Source of the DNA: Narthecium ossifragum
Lineage: Eukaryota; Streptophyta; Magnoliopsida; Dioscoreales; Nartheciaceae
Length of the DNA stretch: 64,000 nt
Assembly (NCBI GenBank): GCA_963920575.1
Contig: OY986973.1
Coordinates: 18,338,062 to 18,402,061 of the forward strand
Direction: 5' to 3'
Shown: piece after piece, positions 63,297 through 64,000 of the stretch
How positions within the stretch are numbered: the first letter of the stretch is position 1
How the letters are laid out: each line of letters opens with the position of its first letter
Program-made: the position numbers and the translations under genes
The notes under the pieces: generated by a model
Told to the model about the DNA's origin: nothing
The model's database searches: none
The model's input: the letters and a program-made list of their open reading frames with translations, nothing else

Positions 63297-64000
63297 ATGG
63301 CCGATGATTGTATGCCACCGGGTGCATTGAGTGATTATTTTTTACTACCTAATTATGCATCCGCTTATGTTAACGATACATATGATTTCTCCAACCCGGC
63401 ATATGATTTGCATTCATACACCTATGATGCGGATTTGAGTAATCATCCATACTCTTGTTGGCAACCCCAAGGTTACTATCTACCTAATGTTCAACCACAA
63501 GATTCGAGCATACCGGACCAAAGTTTTGCACCTAGCTCTACATCGCCCTATCTTTGTCAAACACAATACCCACCACCCCAACATTGGCACAAGCCCTCCA
63601 TTTCCTTTGAACCACAAGCACAAATAGATCCATCTTTGGATGAAAGGATCCTTAAAACTCTAGAGGCATTTGAAGCACAAAACCAACTTATACATTTCCA
63701 CTCACAATCATTCGCCAATATAGAAGTCCAAGTTGGACAACTAGCTTCCTTAATTGATTCATATTATGATGAGGTTGATGGTTGTGTGAGTGAGGTAATG
63801 CCTTCTAATTTTAATGATGATGCTTGTAATACCTATCTTACCAATGTTAGTGATACATGCAACTATGAGGTTCCTAATGAGGGTTCGCTCGTTCATGATA
63901 ATTTGAATGATGTTTTGCCGGTGCGTGATGATATTATTGATGATGTTTTGCCGGTATATGTTGATTTTGTGAATGATTCGAAGCCTCCGATTTTTATTAA
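63297..64000 (+). CDS. First ORF of the Athila/Tat-like element (Gag linker-like), open at window end
   Basis: An uninterrupted frame of 234 codons starts MADDCMPPGALSDYFLLPNY and has no stop before 64000. It is rich in Tyr, Pro, Gln and Asp. The segment LDERILKTLEAFEAQNQL, followed by FANIEVQVGQLASLID, resembles the region after the capsid domain in Athila-type Gag (..LE.Q.GQLA..). The usual capsid helices were not recognised upstream. Near the end NDVLPV recurs as a short repeat. It is probably a derived Gag of a non-autonomous or divergent element, but the function is not proven. Confidence 0.65.
   Translation, partial: MADDCMPPGALSDYFLLPNYASAYVNDTYDFSNPAYDLHSYTYDADLSNHPYSCWQPQGYYLPNVQPQDSSIPDQSFAPSSTSPYLCQTQYPPPQHWHKPSISFEPQAQIDPSLDERILKTLEAFEAQNQLIHFHSQSFANIEVQVGQLASLIDSYYDEVDGCVSEVMPSNFNDDACNTYLTNVSDTCNYEVPNEGSLVHDNLNDVLPVRDDIIDDVLPVYVDFVNDSKPPIFI

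Larger units (their letters stand above)
61343..64000 (+). mobile_element. Athila/Tat-like LTR retrotransposon, 5' part, continues past the window
   Basis: A 5' LTR (61343-63001) is followed by a tRNA-Asp-type primer-binding site and an ORF running off the window. The LTR is homologous to those at 1665 and 21078. The 3' LTR and the rest of the element must lie beyond 64000, so autonomy cannot be judged. Confidence 0.88.

Overview
This window reads as nuclear DNA of a flowering plant from a transposon-rich, gene-poor (probably heterochromatic) interval. The evidence is plant-type Ty3/gypsy pol, L1-type LINEs carrying a C-terminal RNase H domain, a MuDR-type transposase, a CACTA element, hAT-type non-autonomous elements, a Pack-MULE and a Cassandra-like LTR containing 5S rRNA-related sequence. 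No rRNA or tRNA gene, organelle gene or bacterial-type operon was seen. The species cannot be named from the sequence. Nearly every long ORF belongs to a decayed transposable element. The only non-TE coding candidates are one small secreted-peptide gene, two broken relatives of it, a broken GRF zinc-finger gene, and captured gene fragments inside transposons.

Layout. 1-5290: Ty3/gypsy internal region on the minus strand (gag, protease, RT, RNase H, integrase), split by a solo LTR at 1665-3109. 5295-7750: a large solo LTR, then a second Ty3 3' fragment. 8050-15730: a minus-strand LINE split by a complete but pol-less LTR element (8500-13350, TSD TGAAC). 15805-15928: three adjoining perfect palindromes. 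16106-19200: MULE transposase pseudogene. 19940-24477: plus-strand LINE split by a hAT element (TSD TTGGAAAG), which itself holds a solo LTR. 24478-25952: Pack-MULE with captured LRR sequence (TSD AAAACAAAA). 25963-31830: GRF zinc-finger pseudogene on the minus strand, split by a 5.3-kb CACTA element (TSD AGG). 32389-33176: duplicated promoter segment and intact small secreted-peptide gene (gene C). 33417-33951: hAT MITE. 34107-34830: assembly gap and AAAGAGAA-type repeats. 35.0-41.6 kb: a GC-rich fragment and pieces of copia-like and Ty3-like LTR elements.

42.4-61.3 kb is a local duplication. Block A (42423-45513) carries peptide pseudogene A, with a hAT plus solo LTR in its 5' UTR. Block B (55107-61325) carries peptide pseudogene B, cut by a LINE that itself contains a solo LTR, and a Cassandra-like LTR lies further downstream. 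Between the blocks is a nearly full-length minus-strand LINE (45758-55105) holding a 3.2-kb solo LTR. From 61343 to the window edge runs the 5' LTR, tRNA-Asp-type primer binding site and first ORF of an Athila/Tat-like element.

The points most worth following up are the three-member secreted-peptide family, a palindromic GATCGATC module shared by the U3 regions of apparently unrelated LTR families, the triple-palindrome cluster, the frame-shifting 208-bp LRR triplication in the Pack-MULE, and the Cassandra-like LTR. Boundaries supported by target-site duplications (TSDs) were read directly from the sequence. Family names rest on motif recognition without a database search.
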